From: DAOUCP01 sp034432155
GTDB lineage: Bacteria; Chloroflexota; Anaerolineae; Epilineales; Epilineaceae
Assembly: GCA_034432155.1 (NCBI GenBank)
Contig: DAOUCP010000145.1
Coordinates: forward strand, 1 to 17,891
DNA length: 17,891 nt
Direction of reading: 5' to 3'
A program made the translations under genes and the position numbers. The notes under the pieces were generated by a model, which was not told the DNA's origin, made no database searches, and was given only the letters and a program-made list of their open reading frames with translations. Shown here one piece after another: positions 1 to 7,731 of this stretch (its first letter is position 1; every line of letters starts with the position of its first letter).

Positions 1-2
1 GG

Positions 3-104
3 CCGTCACCCGATCCGGAGTTCTACAACCATCGGCCGGTAGGTGAGCTGCAGCTTTATGGCCAGGGTGTGGCGCTGTTGCTCCTGTCCCTGCCCGATCC
101 CTGA
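3..104 (+). CDS. C-terminal end of an unassigned protein (partial)
   Basis: One plus-strand frame is open from the left edge to a TGA at 102-104 and gives 33 residues ending in VALLLLSLPDP. The other two plus frames stop earlier (TAG at 40, TGA at 44). The segment reads like a normal protein end: PDPEFYNHRP, then a YGQG motif and a hydrophobic stretch. The YGQG-plus-hydrophobic ending weakly recalls the C-terminus of some alpha/alpha-barrel glycoside hydrolases, but this is far too little for an assignment. It converges on the leftward CBS gene with only 34 nt between the stops. It could also be chance open frame in GC-rich DNA. Confidence 0.3.
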   Translation, partial: PSPDPEFYNHRPVGELQLYGQGVALLLLSLPDP

Positions 105-138
105 TTCCGGCCCCATTTGCTGCAGTGGCGAGAAAGCT

Positions 139-552
139 TCAGTCCTGCATCTCGATGTGCGAGGCAAGGTACTCGAAGATGTCGCTCTCGGTGAGAATAC
201 CGATCATCTTGCCGTCGGAGATCACCGGCAGGGCACCGATCCGGCGCTTCACCATCAGCTGAGCCGCCTTAGCGATGGACTCGTCCGGACCGATGGTGAC
301 GACGTTGTGGGTCATCACATCGTTGATGGCGGGTGGCTTCGCATCCGTGTCGCTACGGCATCGCTCGAGCGCTGTGCGCGCGTCCTCGCGGGTGATGATC
401 CCGATCACGCGGCCGGTATTGCTCACCACCGGCAGGCGGCGCACTCGCTTGTCGGCCATCAGCTCCAGGGCGACCTCGACGCCGAGGTTGCGATCGATGG
501 AATGGACTTCTCTGGTCATGATTTCCTTGACCCGAACGACCTGCATCTTCAT
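139..552 (-). CDS. Two-CBS-domain protein
   Basis: The 137-residue product consists of two tandem CBS domains and nothing else. CBS1 is about residues 5-60 (VKEIMTREVHSI, then RRLPVVSNTGRVIGIITRED). CBS2 is about 75-130 (VMTHNVVTIGPDESIAKAA, then IGALPVISDGKMIGILTESD). CBS pairs form a Bateman module that usually binds adenosine nucleotides (AMP, ATP, SAM) and acts as a cytosolic sensor or modulator; the ligand and partner here cannot be told. The ATG at 552 is chosen because AGGA lies about ten bases upstream. A GTG at 558 and an ATG at 546 are alternatives. It is transcribed away from the carotenoid genes, from a candidate promoter at 639-667. Stand-alone two-CBS proteins of about 140 residues are common in bacteria, so the family call is secure and the function open. 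Confidence 0.92.
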   Translation of the reverse strand: MKMQVVRVKEIMTREVHSIDRNLGVEVALELMADKRVRRLPVVSNTGRVIGIITREDARTALERCRSDTDAKPPAINDVMTHNVVTIGPDESIAKAAQLMVKRRIGALPVISDGKMIGILTESDIFEYLASHIEMQD

Positions 553-638
553 AGTCACGATCCTGTTCGGTGTGGGATGGGTATGGCCTGCCGGGGCTGG
601 TGGCAGTGCGCCATCTGCCAGACGGCTCAGCGAAGACC

Positions 639-667
639 ATCGTAGCCGATCTACCGTTGGGATTCAA
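639..667 (-). promoter_or_regulatory. Candidate sigma70-type promoter for the CBS gene
   Basis: On the minus strand TTGAAT (662-667) and TACGAT (639-644) are separated by exactly 17 bases. The predicted start would be near 632, leaving a leader of about 80 nt before the ATG at 552. It is a four-of-six match at the -35 and four-of-six at the -10; in GC-rich DNA such a pair at ideal spacing is suggestive, not decisive. Confidence 0.45.
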
Positions 668-713
668 TTCGCAGGGCCCAGGAGAGGCCTCGGCGGCGAG
701 CATGTCGCTCGCT

Positions 714-808
714 GACGGGAGGCCCAAAGGGCCGAAGGCGCTTCCCGTCTGGGCGAACGGTAGCCTGGTCGGCTCGGGGCGAACGAGCAGGCGCCGCAGT
801 CCGCCTGC
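714..808 (+). promoter_or_regulatory. Hairpin-rich leader upstream of cruF
   Basis: Two perfect inverted repeats lie in the stretch before cruF. GACGGGA (714-720) pairs with TCCCGTC (743-749) and encloses a second small stem, GGCCC-AAA-GGGCC (721-733). GCAGGCG (787-793) pairs with CGCCTGC (802-808) around an 8-nt loop. Neither is followed by a T-run, so these are not ordinary intrinsic terminators. The stretch 553-870 carries no convincing gene; it holds the CBS promoter on the minus strand and this structured region. I recognise no known riboswitch. A clear -35/-10 pair for cruF was not found. Confidence 0.3.
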
Positions 809-870
809 CGACCGACGGGTGCTGCACTTGCCTCCCGGCCGAGCGTGCGGGCAAAGAGACAGTGCGCGGA

Positions 871-1719
871 ATGGTACAGCGACGGTGGCAGCGAAGCGTG
901 GCGGCGGGGTGCCGCCGGCGCTGTGCGGCGATCTTCGTGTCGGCAGCTCTCGTAGGGAGCGTCGGTGTGCTGGCTCCCCTCCTGCGCGACCATGCTGCCA
1001 GCCCGTGGGTCACGGCGCTGGCGCTGGTGGCGATGGCCGCACCCAGTGCCTGGGCCACTTGGCGCATTCTCGGAGCGCGTCGGGCGGCCCTCGTGCTGGG
1101 GATGCTGAGCCTGTATGCCTATGGGGTAGAGACGGTGGGCGCAACGACGGGCCTGCCCTACGGGGAGTTTGCCTACCACCAGCGATTGGGTCCCCAGCTG
1201 GGATGGGTTCCTGCAGCCTTGCCACTCGGCTATGTCCCGCTGGTGCTCGGCGCGCAATCCCTGGTCGGGCCGTGGGCTCGACATCGTCCGCGCATGGCGC
1301 CGTTGCTGGCGGCGCTGTTCCTCGTGGCCTGCGACCTGGTCCTCGATCCCGGTGCCGTGCTCCTGGGCATCTGGTCGTATGCCGATGGGGGGCCTTACTA
1401 CGGCGTTCCGTGGCAGAACTTCGCCGGCTGGTGCCTCACTGGACTGGGGGCGGTGCTACTCGGCCAGCTGGCGATGGGTTCGTGCCCTCTCGCCGGGCGG
1501 CCCCTTGACCTTGGTAACGAAGGCTTTTCGGCTGCGCACAAAGCGGGTTTGGCACCGCCAGCTGTCGGGATGCTCCTGGGTCCGTGGTGGATTCTCGCCT
1601 TCTGGCTGGGGGTCGCTTTTGCGGGCCGAATGCTCGTGCCGCTCGTCATCGGCGGGATCCTGATGGCACTCCTTGGTGGCGCCATGTGTCGCCGCGGCCG
1701 GCCCGGGGCTGCGGCCTGA
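871..1719 (+). CDS. cruF: Carotenoid 1,2-hydratase CruF-like membrane protein
   Basis: CruF (DUF422 family) adds water across the terminal double bond of acyclic carotenoid ends; in haloarchaea it acts on bisanhydrobacterioruberin to give bacterioruberin. The 282-residue product is of usual family length, with about seven hydrophobic segments. It carries the family signatures: GVETVG (85-90), TGLPYGEFAY (93-102), CDLVLDP (154-160) and WSYADGGPYYGVPWQNFAGW (168-187). The aspartates and glutamate in these blocks are the likely catalytic residues. Start: the ATG at 871 is preferred, with AAAGAGA about 11 bases upstream; an in-frame GTG at 862 would add three residues. It is the first gene of the carotenoid block but is separated from crtI by 224 nt with a possible separate promoter. 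The function is strong by family and by context with crtI, crtB and ubiA. Confidence 0.88.
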   Translation: MVQRRWQRSVAAGCRRRCAAIFVSAALVGSVGVLAPLLRDHAASPWVTALALVAMAAPSAWATWRILGARRAALVLGMLSLYAYGVETVGATTGLPYGEFAYHQRLGPQLGWVPAALPLGYVPLVLGAQSLVGPWARHRPRMAPLLAALFLVACDLVLDPGAVLLGIWSYADGGPYYGVPWQNFAGWCLTGLGAVLLGQLAMGSCPLAGRPLDLGNEGFSAAHKAGLAPPAVGMLLGPWWILAFWLGVAFAGRMLVPLVIGGILMALLGGAMCRRGRPGAAA

Positions 1720-1746
1720 AGCAGCCGCCGGCGGAACGTCGTCGAC

Positions 1747-1782
1747 GGTCGGCCACCTCCCAGGGCGGTTGAACAGCCGACC
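1747..1782. promoter_or_regulatory. Inverted repeat in the cruF-crtI gap
   Basis: GGTCGGC (1747-1753) and GCCGACC (1776-1782) form a perfect 7-bp inverted repeat around 22 bases, about 70 bases upstream of the crtI -10 element. It may be an operator or a stem-loop downstream of cruF; no T-run follows. The rest of the 1720-1943 gap shows only the promoter and ribosome binding site of crtI. Confidence 0.25.
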
Positions 1783-1849
1783 ACGAGCGCACATGTTCCC
1801 GGCATGCCCCGGCTGCTGGCTCTGGCATGCGCCCAGGCACCGTTCAGAA

Positions 1850-1858
1850 TGGTATACT
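1850..1858 (+). promoter_or_regulatory. Extended -10 promoter element for crtI
   Basis: TGGTATACT contains a five-of-six -10 hexamer (TATACT, 1853-1858) preceded by the TGn of an extended -10. No recognisable -35 exists at 16-19 bases upstream, as expected for extended -10 promoters. The same GGTATACTG string occurs in the strong promoter at 17727-17755. The predicted start near 1865 would leave a leader of about 80 nt before the crtI ATG at 1944, which has a good AGGAGG 15-20 bases upstream. Confidence 0.5.
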
Positions 1859-1943
1859 GCCGGCGGCAGCGCGCGGCGGCCCCAGTCGGCCCGCCAAGGC
1901 GTGGGCCACGGCCTGGGCAGCGAGGAGGAACGAGGAGCACACC

Positions 1944-3407
1944 ATGGCCAAACGGATCGTCGTCATTGGGGCGGGCTTCGGTGGCCTATCCGCGGCCGCA
2001 CTTCTGTCTCGGGAAGGCCACGAGGTCACCGTTGTCGAACAGATTGATCACGCTGGCGGTCGAGCCACCGTCTGGGAGCGGGATGGCTTCCGCTACGATC
2101 TGGGCCCCTCGTGGTACCTGATGCCGGACGTGTTCGACCGCTTCTTCCACGAACTTGGCACGTCCTCCGCCGAGCAGCTGCAACTCGTGCGACTGTCGCC
2201 TGGCTATCGGATCTTCTTCGGGCCCGATGACGTCGTCGACGTGCCGGCCGACATCCAGGCCACCGTGGCCCTGTTCGACAGCTTCGAGCCTGGCGGCGGC
2301 GGCAAGCTACTTCGTTACTTATCGGTGGCCGCGGAGCAGTACCGCACCGCGATGAGCGAGGTGATCTACCGGGACTTCAGCCGACCGACCGACTTCCTGA
2401 GCCGGCGGCTGCTCGCGGCGGGCAGGAAGCTCAACGTGTTCCAGAAGCTAGACGACTACGTGCGCTCCTACTTCGAATCGGAACGGGCCCGCAAGGTTCT
2501 AGAGTACACCTTGGTATTCCTGGGTGGTTCCCCGAACAACACCCCCGCCCTTTACAGCATGCTGTCGCACGTCGACATGAGTCTGGGCGTGTGGTACCCG
2601 CTCGGTGGCATCGGGGCCATTGTGAGTGCCATCGAACGTCTGGCCGAGCAGGCAGGAGCGCGCTTCGTGTTCGACACTGCGGTACGGGCCATTCGTGCGG
2701 GCAACGGGCAGGTGACGGGCGTGGTCACCGATGACGGCGAGATCGCCGCCGACTGGGTGATCGCCAACGCCGACTACCACCACGTCGAGACGGATCTACT
2801 GGAGCCGCCGCACCGGCAGTACAGCGAGCGCTATTGGGAAACCCGCGTCGTAGCACCTTCGGCATTCATCCTCTACCTGGGCATCCAGGGCCGCTTGGAG
2901 CGCTTGGTGCACCACAACTTAATTCTCGAGCACGACTGGATGGAGCACTTCAATTCGATGTTTCTGCGGCCGGACTGGCCCGAGCGCCCGTCGTACTATG
3001 TCTGTTGCCCATCGCGCACCGATCCGGTTATGGCACCAGCGGATTGCGAGAATCTCTTCGTGTTGATGCCGGTGGCTGCCGGTCTCGACGACAACGACGC
3101 CGTGCGGGAGCGCTACACCGCCAAGGCGCTGGAAACCCTGGAGCGGCACGTGGGCGAGCCACTTGGCGACCGCATTCTCGTGCAACGCGTGTTCAGCCAC
3201 CGCGACTTCCGCAACCGCTATCATGCCTTCAAGGGAACCGCTGTAGGGCTCGCCCATACCATGCGGCAGACGGCCGCCTTTCGACCCCGCCGCGTCAGCA
3301 ACCGAGTGAAGGGTCTTTACTTCACCGGCCAGTATTGCCATCCGGGCATCGGTGTGCCGATGACTCTGATTTCGTCGCAGATCCTCGCGGAGAAGCTGCG
3401 TCGGTGA
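1944..3407 (+). CDS. crtI: Phytoene desaturase (CrtI family)
   Basis: CrtI is an FAD-dependent, membrane-associated desaturase that converts phytoene stepwise to lycopene. The product is 487 residues, the normal size. The N-terminal dinucleotide-binding fold is explicit: IVVIGAGFGGLSAAALL (5-21; G9, G11, G14) followed by VTVVEQIDHAGGRA (28-41). The C-terminus has the family block GLYFTGQYCHPGIGVPMTL (457-475). The ATG at 1944 places the glycine motif at the very N-terminus and has AGGAGG upstream. Its stop overlaps the GTG start of crtB-ubiA (GTGA at 3404-3407), so the two are translationally coupled. Since a C50 pathway may also need a 3,4-desaturase (CrtD) and none is seen here, this enzyme may carry out extra desaturations, or crtD lies elsewhere. 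CrtI and CrtD cannot be separated by eye, but adjacency to phytoene synthase favours CrtI. Confidence 0.93.
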   Translation: MAKRIVVIGAGFGGLSAAALLSREGHEVTVVEQIDHAGGRATVWERDGFRYDLGPSWYLMPDVFDRFFHELGTSSAEQLQLVRLSPGYRIFFGPDDVVDVPADIQATVALFDSFEPGGGGKLLRYLSVAAEQYRTAMSEVIYRDFSRPTDFLSRRLLAAGRKLNVFQKLDDYVRSYFESERARKVLEYTLVFLGGSPNNTPALYSMLSHVDMSLGVWYPLGGIGAIVSAIERLAEQAGARFVFDTAVRAIRAGNGQVTGVVTDDGEIAADWVIANADYHHVETDLLEPPHRQYSERYWETRVVAPSAFILYLGIQGRLERLVHHNLILEHDWMEHFNSMFLRPDWPERPSYYVCCPSRTDPVMAPADCENLFVLMPVAAGLDDNDAVRERYTAKALETLERHVGEPLGDRILVQRVFSHRDFRNRYHAFKGTAVGLAHTMRQTAAFRPRRVSNRVKGLYFTGQYCHPGIGVPMTLISSQILAEKLRR

Positions 3408-5296
3408 CATCCCAGCAAGCAGCATCGATCTTTCGGCGCGGCAGCCGCACCTACTTCTACAGCAGCCTCTTCTTTCCGGCGTGGGCGAGGTCGGACGTGG
3501 TGAGCCTCTATGCCTTCGTCCGCACTGCCGACGACTTCGTGGATCGCATTCCACAGGACGGTGCCGGTCTGCAGGAATTCGTGCGCCAATACCGTGCGGC
3601 TGTGGCAGGCGCTGGCGTTGCGGATCCCATCATTCGTGATTTCGTGGCTCTGGCGCGGCGGTGCGAATTCGATCCGGCCTGGACCGACGCCTTCCTGGAG
3701 TCAATGCAGCTCGATCTCAGCAAGCGCCACTATGCCACCATGGCCGAACTCGAGCACTACATGCGGGGCTCGGCGGAGGTGGTTGGTCTCATGATGGCCC
3801 GGATCCTGCACTTGCCGCCGCAGGCCGACCACTCGGCGGAGCGCCTCGGGCGGGCCATGCAGTACATCAATTTTCTGCGTGACATCATCGTCGACTACGA
3901 GCTGGGACGCACCTACGTCCCCGAGGAAGTCCTCCATGGCCACGGCCTCGCGGCTCTCGCGCCCGAGGCAATACGTGCTCTGCCGGACTGCTTTCAAGCG
4001 CTGGTGCGCGCAGAAGTCGCTCGCTATCGTGCCTGGCAAGCCGAGGCCGAGGCGGGCTTTCACTGGCTGCCGCCACGCGCGGCGGTGGCAATCCGATCGG
4101 CCAGCGACATGTACCGCTGGACAGCCGATCGGATCGAGCGACAACCGCTCGTAGTGCTCGAGCGGCAGGTTCGGCCGTCGGTGGCCCGGATTCTGTTGAC
4201 CGGCGCTCGGTGGACGGTGGCTGAGACCTTTCTGGCTCGGCACGAGGGACCATCGCCGCCAGCGGACGCTGGGCCACGGGGCGACGGTGTGCGCTTCTGC
4301 CAAGCGCAGCTGACGGACGGCCCTGGTGTGGGCCTCTCCCACGCGCGGCTGACGGACGGCCCTGGCGAGGGGCACTCGCAATTGGAGTTGATCTCCCGTG
4401 GCGCGGAGCGCTCCGAAGGCCTGGCAACCGCAGGCCATGGCGTAGCATCCTGGCAAGCGCAGCTGACCTTCCTCGTGCGCGTGAGTCGGCCACGCTTCTG
4501 GCCATATCTGGCGGGTCCCTATCTGGTCGGTCTCTGTGCCGGCGCGGCTCGTGCGGGCGACGTGCTCCAGCCCTTCGTGGCCCTCCACCTCCTGTACTTC
4601 TTGTGGCCAGCCAACCTGTTCCTGTATGGCGTGAACGACCTGGCCGACGCCGACACCGACCGCTTCAACCCCAAGAAGGGGGCGCAGGAGCACCTCCTGC
4701 GGCCTGACGAGCGAAGGCGACTGGGACTCGCGGCGGCACTGGCCGCCTTGCTCGGCCTGCTTCTGCTCCCGGCGGAGAGCACGCTGGGAGCGCTCTTCCT
4801 GCTTCTGTTTCTGGCGCTCGGGGCTGGCTACAGCCTGCCGCCGCTGCGGTTCAAGGCGCGACCCGTTCTCGACTCGGCTTCGAACGTGCTGTATGCCATG
4901 CCTGGCTTTCTTGGCTACGCTCAAACAGCTGGCGCGGCACCGCCGCCGGCTGCCCTCCTCGGCGCTGCCGCCTGGACGGCGGCCATGCACCTCTTCTCGG
5001 CGGTTCCGGACATCGCGGCCGATCAAGCCGCCGGGCTGTCCACCGCGGCAACCGCGCTGGGTGCTCGTCGCTCGCTGGCGGCTTGTGCCGTCCTGTGGTC
5101 GGTGGCCGTCCTGAGCCTCGTCGCTCTTCTTGGGCCTACGCCGATCGCTTGGCTGGCGGCGGTGTATCCCCTCGTCTGCGTCGCCTTGTGGCTGCGACCA
5201 GAGCGAACGGCCCGCGTCTACTGGCTCTTCCCGTGGCTCAACGTGGCCGCCGGATTCGTCCTTTTCCTCGTGGCTGCGGCTCGTCTGGTGCAGTAG
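3404..5296 (+). CDS. crtB: Fused phytoene synthase (CrtB) - UbiA-family prenyltransferase (lycopene elongase-like)
   Basis: One continuous 630-residue frame encodes two enzymes. Residues 1-280 are phytoene synthase, which condenses two GGPP to phytoene. The two Asp-rich Mg/diphosphate motifs are visible: TADDFVD (41-47) and LRDIIVDYELGRTYVP (158-173). Residues 281-350 are a Gly/Pro-rich, repeat-containing linker. Residues 351-630 are a polytopic UbiA-type prenyltransferase with NDLADADTD (411-419, the NDxxDxxxD motif) and PDIAADQAAGLST (535-547, the DxxxDxxAG motif). Next to cruF and crtI the second half is best read as lycopene elongase, adding C5 units from DMAPP to lycopene ends; other UbiA substrates remain possible. 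The GTG at 3404 is chosen because it overlaps the crtI stop and the CrtB motifs follow immediately. There is no ATG between M236 and M499, so the UbiA part has no obvious independent start and the fusion looks real. Confidence 0.9.
   Translation: MTSQQAASIFRRGSRTYFYSSLFFPAWARSDVVSLYAFVRTADDFVDRIPQDGAGLQEFVRQYRAAVAGAGVADPIIRDFVALARRCEFDPAWTDAFLESMQLDLSKRHYATMAELEHYMRGSAEVVGLMMARILHLPPQADHSAERLGRAMQYINFLRDIIVDYELGRTYVPEEVLHGHGLAALAPEAIRALPDCFQALVRAEVARYRAWQAEAEAGFHWLPPRAAVAIRSASDMYRWTADRIERQPLVVLERQVRPSVARILLTGARWTVAETFLARHEGPSPPADAGPRGDGVRFCQAQLTDGPGVGLSHARLTDGPGEGHSQLELISRGAERSEGLATAGHGVASWQAQLTFLVRVSRPRFWPYLAGPYLVGLCAGAARAGDVLQPFVALHLLYFLWPANLFLYGVNDLADADTDRFNPKKGAQEHLLRPDERRRLGLAAALAALLGLLLLPAESTLGALFLLLFLALGAGYSLPPLRFKARPVLDSASNVLYAMPGFLGYAQTAGAAPPPAALLGAAAWTAAMHLFSAVPDIAADQAAGLSTAATALGARRSLAACAVLWSVAVLSLVALLGPTPIAWLAAVYPLVCVALWLRPERTARVYWLFPWLNVAAGFVLFLVAAARLVQ
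4304..4467 (+). repeat. 39-bp repeats inside the CrtB-UbiA linker
   Basis: Two tandem 39-bp units (4304-4342 and 4343-4381) sit in the linker and give a 13-residue repeat headed by LTDGPG. A 14-nt identical piece, CAAGCGCAGCTGAC, occurs at 4301-4314 and again at 4454-4467, exactly where the UbiA domain begins (QAQLT in both places). This suggests the linker grew by copying the start of the prenyltransferase domain. Period 39 keeps the frame. Confidence 0.75.
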
Positions 5297-5301
5297 TGCG
5301 G

Positions 5302-7632
5302 ATGCCACTGGGCAGCACCCCGACTACGACTCCTCGAAACCCGGCGGCCGGTCATGGGGCGCCGGCGACCTTCGAGATCTCCCTGGCGGCAGGCCAGCCC
5401 GGTCATAACTCGGCAGCAGCGGCCACGAGTGCCTGGCCGCTGCTCGTGCTTCTCCTCGCGGTGACGCTCATCAGTCTGCTCTATATGGCGCAGACGCCGC
5501 CCTACGAGGGCGCCGACTCGGACGCCCACTTCCGCTACATCGCCTTCTTGCGCCGCGAACCGCGACGGCCGCGGGTGGATGCCGCCACGGCGGCCATCTC
5601 GCACGAACTGGTCCAGCAGCCACCGCTCTACTATGCGCTGGCGGCAGTGGCGACCCGACCGTGGCCACTCGAGCCGGCCCTGGCACTCTACGTCTTCAAC
5701 CCGCACTATCCCGAGTTCGGACCTCGCTCCACCGTCAGTCCGCCCCGCGTCCCAAGCGGAGGCGAGCTGCCATTGCGCGTGGCCGCTTTGGTGTCGCTCC
5801 TCGGCGCCCTGATCACCGTGGCTCTCGTCTGGCGCATGGCCCTAGATCTTGTGCCTGGCCACAGCGGTCTGGCCTTACTAGCCGCCGCCGCGGTGGGCCT
5901 GAATCCGCAGTTTCTATTCGCCGCCGCGACGGTCACCAACGACACCTGGATCGCTGCCACCATGGCGGCTGCCGTCTGGGCGCTCCAGCGTGCCGCGGCG
6001 GGCACGGCGCGCGTCGCCCACTGGCTGCTTGCCGGAGCCCTGACCGCGGCCGCCATGCTGACCAAGTACACCGGTCTGGGTGTGCTGGCGGTTGCCGGGC
6101 CGTTGTGGCTGCTCCACGTCCGCGCGCGCGGCTGGCGCTGTGGCCTCCGCGCAGGCGCCGCGTACGGACTGGCGGTCGTGCTCCTCGCCGGCTGGTGGTA
6201 CGCCTTCAACTGGCAGCACTACCGCGCCCTGGTGCCATTTGCCCAGATCCAGGCGATCCTTGCGACGCACGCCCGAGACAAGCCGGCCAGCGTAGCCAGC
6301 CTGCTCCGCCAGGTGGAGTGGCTGTGGCGAACCTACTGGGGCGTGTTTGGCTACGGGGTGGTCGCTCCTGCCTGGTTCTTCCGCTGCCTGGACGTCGGGA
6401 CCGGCCTTGCTTTCGCAGGCCTGGCGGCCTTGCCGCTGCGCCTCTGGCGGGCGCGGATGGCAGACAGTCGGGATCTCGCTGTCGGGTATGGGGGCACTGC
6501 CGTTCTGTCCGCGGCCGGCCTGGCTGTGCTTTGGTTGGCCGTTGTCCTGGGCGGCATTCTGCAGTTCATGCGTTGGGTGGCGGGGGGCAATCAGGGACGG
6601 CTACTTTTCCCTGCGGCCGGCGCTGTCGGTCTGCTCTTGGCGATCGGTTGGACGGCGCTGCTACCGAGTCGCTGGCGCGTCCGCTGGCCGAGCGTGGCGG
6701 TTGCTGCTCTCGCTGCTCTGGCCCTCTCCCAGGCGAGCACGCTGGCTCGGGCCTACGCGATGCCGCGGCCGCTGGCACGTGTCCCCGAGCTGGACCGCCC
6801 AGTGGCGGCTACCTTCGCTCCTGGGATGACCCTGCTCGGTGCTCGCCTGCCGCAGGGGGGATCGGCGGTGGCTGGTGGGGAGTTGCCCCTCATTCTGTAC
6901 TGGCGTGCCGAGCGCGAGATTGGCGGCTTTTTCAAGCTCATCGTCCACCTGGCCGACGATCAGGATCGGCTCTACGGAGCCTTCGACGGCGTCCCTTTCG
7001 GCGGCCGGCACCCCACCCGCCAGTGGCGTCCGGGCCAGGTGTTCGCCGACCCCTATCGCCTTGCCATCGCGCCGGTCGAGGGGGATGTGCTCACTTCGCT
7101 GGTGGTGGGTTTCTATGACCCCACGAGCGGCGGCCGGCAGCCGGTTCTGGACGCCCGGGGGCAGTCCGTGGGCGACCGAGTGGTCTTGGGCCACGTCCGC
7201 GTCCGGCGTCAGGCGCCCAGCGCGGTGACCAATCGGTCGGCGCTGGCCCGTTGGCGAAACGGCATCGAGCTCGTGGACGTGCAACTCCCCGAGGCGACGT
7301 GGCGAGGGACAGCGCCGCGCCTGGTGAGCCTCGAGTGGCGCACGGCGCGACCGGTGCACCAGGATCTCACCGTCTTCGTCCAGTTGCTGGACGCACGCGG
7401 TAGGCTGCTGCGCCAGGACGACCAGCGACCGTGCAACGGCCTGGAACCGACGGACACGTGGGTCCCGGGCTACGCCTGGCGCACCGAGCATCGGCTGCAG
7501 GGCGAGCGCGCTGCCGACGATTGGCAGGAGCTGATCGTCGGTTTCTACGACCGGTCACTCGAGCGCCTGCCCGTTGACAGGGACAGCGGTGACGGAGACT
7601 CCTGGGTGGTGGCGCGGCGCGGGGAGCGGTGA
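5302..7632 (+). CDS. GT-C-like membrane glycosyltransferase with tandem C-terminal beta domains
   Basis: The 776-residue protein has its first membrane span at about 46-62. The following loop is rich in acidic residues and His (PPYEGADSDAHFRYI, 66-80), in the position of the catalytic loop of GT-C/GT39-type enzymes that use polyprenyl-phosphate sugars. The QQPPLYYAL block (105-113) is typical of this type. Around ten more hydrophobic segments run to about residue 495. After that come two related soluble domains of about 130 residues (503-640 and 645-776), each with the pattern of a hydrophobic strand, VHL or VQL, and VGFYD; such pairs accompany these membrane proteins in Chloroflexota as far as I recall. 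The ATG at 5302 lies 5 nt after the crtB-ubiA stop; an in-frame GTG at 5296 overlaps that stop by one base, and either way translation is coupled. The substrate is unknown. Context allows carotenoid glycosylation, but cell-surface glycan work is equally possible. Confidence 0.75.
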   Translation: MPLGSTPTTTPRNPAAGHGAPATFEISLAAGQPGHNSAAAATSAWPLLVLLLAVTLISLLYMAQTPPYEGADSDAHFRYIAFLRREPRRPRVDAATAAISHELVQQPPLYYALAAVATRPWPLEPALALYVFNPHYPEFGPRSTVSPPRVPSGGELPLRVAALVSLLGALITVALVWRMALDLVPGHSGLALLAAAAVGLNPQFLFAAATVTNDTWIAATMAAAVWALQRAAAGTARVAHWLLAGALTAAAMLTKYTGLGVLAVAGPLWLLHVRARGWRCGLRAGAAYGLAVVLLAGWWYAFNWQHYRALVPFAQIQAILATHARDKPASVASLLRQVEWLWRTYWGVFGYGVVAPAWFFRCLDVGTGLAFAGLAALPLRLWRARMADSRDLAVGYGGTAVLSAAGLAVLWLAVVLGGILQFMRWVAGGNQGRLLFPAAGAVGLLLAIGWTALLPSRWRVRWPSVAVAALAALALSQASTLARAYAMPRPLARVPELDRPVAATFAPGMTLLGARLPQGGSAVAGGELPLILYWRAEREIGGFFKLIVHLADDQDRLYGAFDGVPFGGRHPTRQWRPGQVFADPYRLAIAPVEGDVLTSLVVGFYDPTSGGRQPVLDARGQSVGDRVVLGHVRVRRQAPSAVTNRSALARWRNGIELVDVQLPEATWRGTAPRLVSLEWRTARPVHQDLTVFVQLLDARGRLLRQDDQRPCNGLEPTDTWVPGYAWRTEHRLQGERAADDWQELIVGFYDRSLERLPVDRDSGDGDSWVVARRGER

Positions 7633-7731
7633 CCGACACTCCCGGCTGATGGCGCAGTGCCTGGGTGGAGGTAGGGAGCACGGAAGAACCGCAGCGCTCG
7701 CAGAATCCGACACGCCGGCACGCAGTGCGGG

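Noticed and set aside
570..1508. Plus-strand 312-codon frame overlapping cruF
   Set aside because: Composition is Gly/Arg/Ala-rich without any family pattern, and it is displaced by the clearly recognisable cruF frame.
4200..4460. CrtB and UbiA as two separate genes joined by a missed stop
   Set aside because: The frame is continuous, there is no ATG or ribosome binding site for UbiA in the linker, and the linker repeats keep the frame (period 39).
3701..5308. Very long open frame (over 500 codons) on the minus strand
   Set aside because: It lies exactly opposite the crtB-ubiA fusion, has Arg/Gln/His-rich low-complexity composition and no recognisable domain; GC-rich codon bias makes such antisense frames common.
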